Assembly: GCA_964629335.1 (NCBI GenBank)
Contig: CAZVRH010000015.1
Location: 1 to 23,838, forward strand
Reading direction: 5' to 3'
Source: CACPJA01 sp964629335
Lineage (GTDB): Bacteria > Pseudomonadota > Gammaproteobacteria > Steroidobacterales > UBA11654
DNA: 23,838 nt
Positions 23,165 through 23,838 of this stretch are shown in pieces. The notes beneath the pieces were generated by a model. The model searched no databases. It saw only the letters and a list, made by a program, of their open reading frames with translations, and was not told the origin of the DNA. Made by a program: the position numbers and the translations under genes. Numbering within the stretch: the stretch's first letter is position 1; each line of letters begins with the position of its first letter.

Positions 23165-23838
23165 ATGAAAAGTAATAATGCATATTTCATAACACTTGGA
23201 ATTATCACGATTTTGTTCTCAACGCTGCTTATTGATTTTTTAATTCCTATTTTTTGGGCGGTGATCTTCTCGATACTTTTTTCTCCATTATACAATTGGC
23301 TTAACAATAGAACGAACAGATCCTCACTCAGTAGTGTTATAACTATTTTTAGCATTTTGGTCTTAGTCATTCTGCCGAGTATTTTTTTACTTGGAGCGAT
23401 TAGCAATGAGGTCCTTCAGATTCTTGCAAATATAGAATCAGGAGATTACGACATCAAATCTTTCCTTTCTTCAATGCTGACCGTCATTCCAAATCTTGAG
23501 AATACCGCAGTTAAACTTGGGTTTGATATAGAAGAACTGGGCAAACAACTCAATCAACTTGCATACAGTATTTCTAAAATTATTTACTCATCTCTTATTC
23601 GAATCACAGAAAATGTGTTCAGTTTTGTAATCTCATCTCTAGTAATGATCTACTTGATATTCTTTTTCCTAAAAGATGGTGAAAATATTATTAATAATGT
23701 CATCAGTGCCTTCCCTATGGATGACGATCATGAAAGGTATCTACTTGATCAATTTAATACGGTCACAAAAGTCACCATCAAAGGAACCTTTATAGTGGCT
23801 TTTTTCCAGGGTCTATTAGGATTCTTAATCCTCTCACT
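23165..23838 (+). CDS. AI-2E/PerM-family membrane protein, 3'-truncated by window edge
   Basis: The first 224 residues of a polytopic inner-membrane protein of the AI-2E transporter (PerM/YdiK) family; the frame stays open to the window end. Two N-terminal membrane helices (ITLGIITILFSTLLIDFLIP and IFWAVIFSILFSPLY) are followed by a third, a soluble stretch of about 100 residues, and then LVMIYLIFFFLKDGENI, the family's marker segment. The GTFIVAFFQGLLGFLIL region begins at the edge. Members export AI-2 or act as Na+/H+ antiporters, and many are uncharacterised, so transport function is only family inference. It is divergent from the helix-turn-helix gene. Confidence 0.9.
   Translation, partial: MKSNNAYFITLGIITILFSTLLIDFLIPIFWAVIFSILFSPLYNWLNNRTNRSSLSSVITIFSILVLVILPSIFLLGAISNEVLQILANIESGDYDIKSFLSSMLTVIPNLENTAVKLGFDIEELGKQLNQLAYSISKIIYSSLIRITENVFSFVISSLVMIYLIFFFLKDGENIINNVISAFPMDDDHERYLLDQFNTVTKVTIKGTFIVAFFQGLLGFLILS

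Noticed and set aside
23134..23406. A 90-codon open frame on the minus strand.
   Set aside because: It lies antisense to the well-supported AI-2E-type membrane protein and has no recognisable motif.
1..23838. CRISPR arrays, insertion sequences or prophage genes.
   Set aside because: No regularly spaced repeats, transposases, terminal inverted repeats or phage structural genes were seen.

Overview
The window is AT-rich, gene-dense DNA that most likely comes from a streamlined marine gammaproteobacterium. The block thrS-infC-rpmI-rplT-pheS-pheT-ihfA-merR-tRNA-Pro is a classic gammaproteobacterial order, the same one seen in Pseudomonas. The tiny or negative intergenic gaps, the low GC judged by eye, the TonB-dependent receptor and the shortened synthetase all point to a compact, oligotroph-like genome. 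A SAR86-type or related lineage is a reasonable guess, but it is inference from gene content and not from a marker tree.

Layout. (1) Positions 1-1808, plus strand: the C-terminal part of a TonB-dependent outer-membrane receptor, cut by the window edge. (2) A bidirectional hairpin terminator at about 1825-1857. (3) Positions 1856-8762, minus strand: seven tightly packed genes reading away from 8762. In transcription order they are a UbiM/UbiH-family flavin hydroxylase, a NUDT19-type Nudix hydrolase, a LACTB2-like MBL hydrolase, an alkylglycerol-monooxygenase-like membrane hydroxylase, a site-2-type metalloprotease, an AmiD-like amidase and a secreted amidohydrolase. (4) A short divergent promoter region at 8763-8844. 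(5) Positions 8845-15846, plus strand: a GlpE-type rhodanese overlapping a soluble NAD-dependent, molybdenum formate dehydrogenase (fdsG, fdsB, fdsA), followed by a second, shortened molybdopterin oxidoreductase of the YdeP type. (6) Positions 15851-22628, plus strand: thrS, infC, rpmI, rplT, pheS, pheT, ihfA, a MerR-type regulator and tRNA-Pro(GGG), starting 4 nt after the formate operon. (7) Positions 22635-23093, minus strand: an unrecognised protein with a C-terminal helix-turn-helix. (8) Positions 23165 to the end, plus strand: the N-terminal part of an AI-2E/PerM-family membrane protein.

How it works together. The FdsGBA proteins would oxidise formate to CO2 at a Mo centre and pass electrons through Fe-S clusters and FMN to NAD+. 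The usual accessory genes fdsC (FdhD-like) and fdsD are absent here. Their usual place is taken by a YdeP-type protein that lacks its N-terminal region, and a rhodanese is fused by overlap to the front of the operon. From the rhodanese to the tRNA there are 14 co-oriented genes with no gap above 14 nt, so formate oxidation and core translation genes may share transcripts.

Most notable oddities: the truncated YdeP-like partner in an atypical formate dehydrogenase operon, a ThrRS whose editing-site HxxxH motif is disrupted, a PheT that lacks the tRNA-binding OB (B2) domain, and an infC that appears to start with AUC. I see no CRISPR array, insertion sequence or prophage. No gene-free stretch exceeds 300 bases; the two largest are 8763-8844 and 23094-23164.
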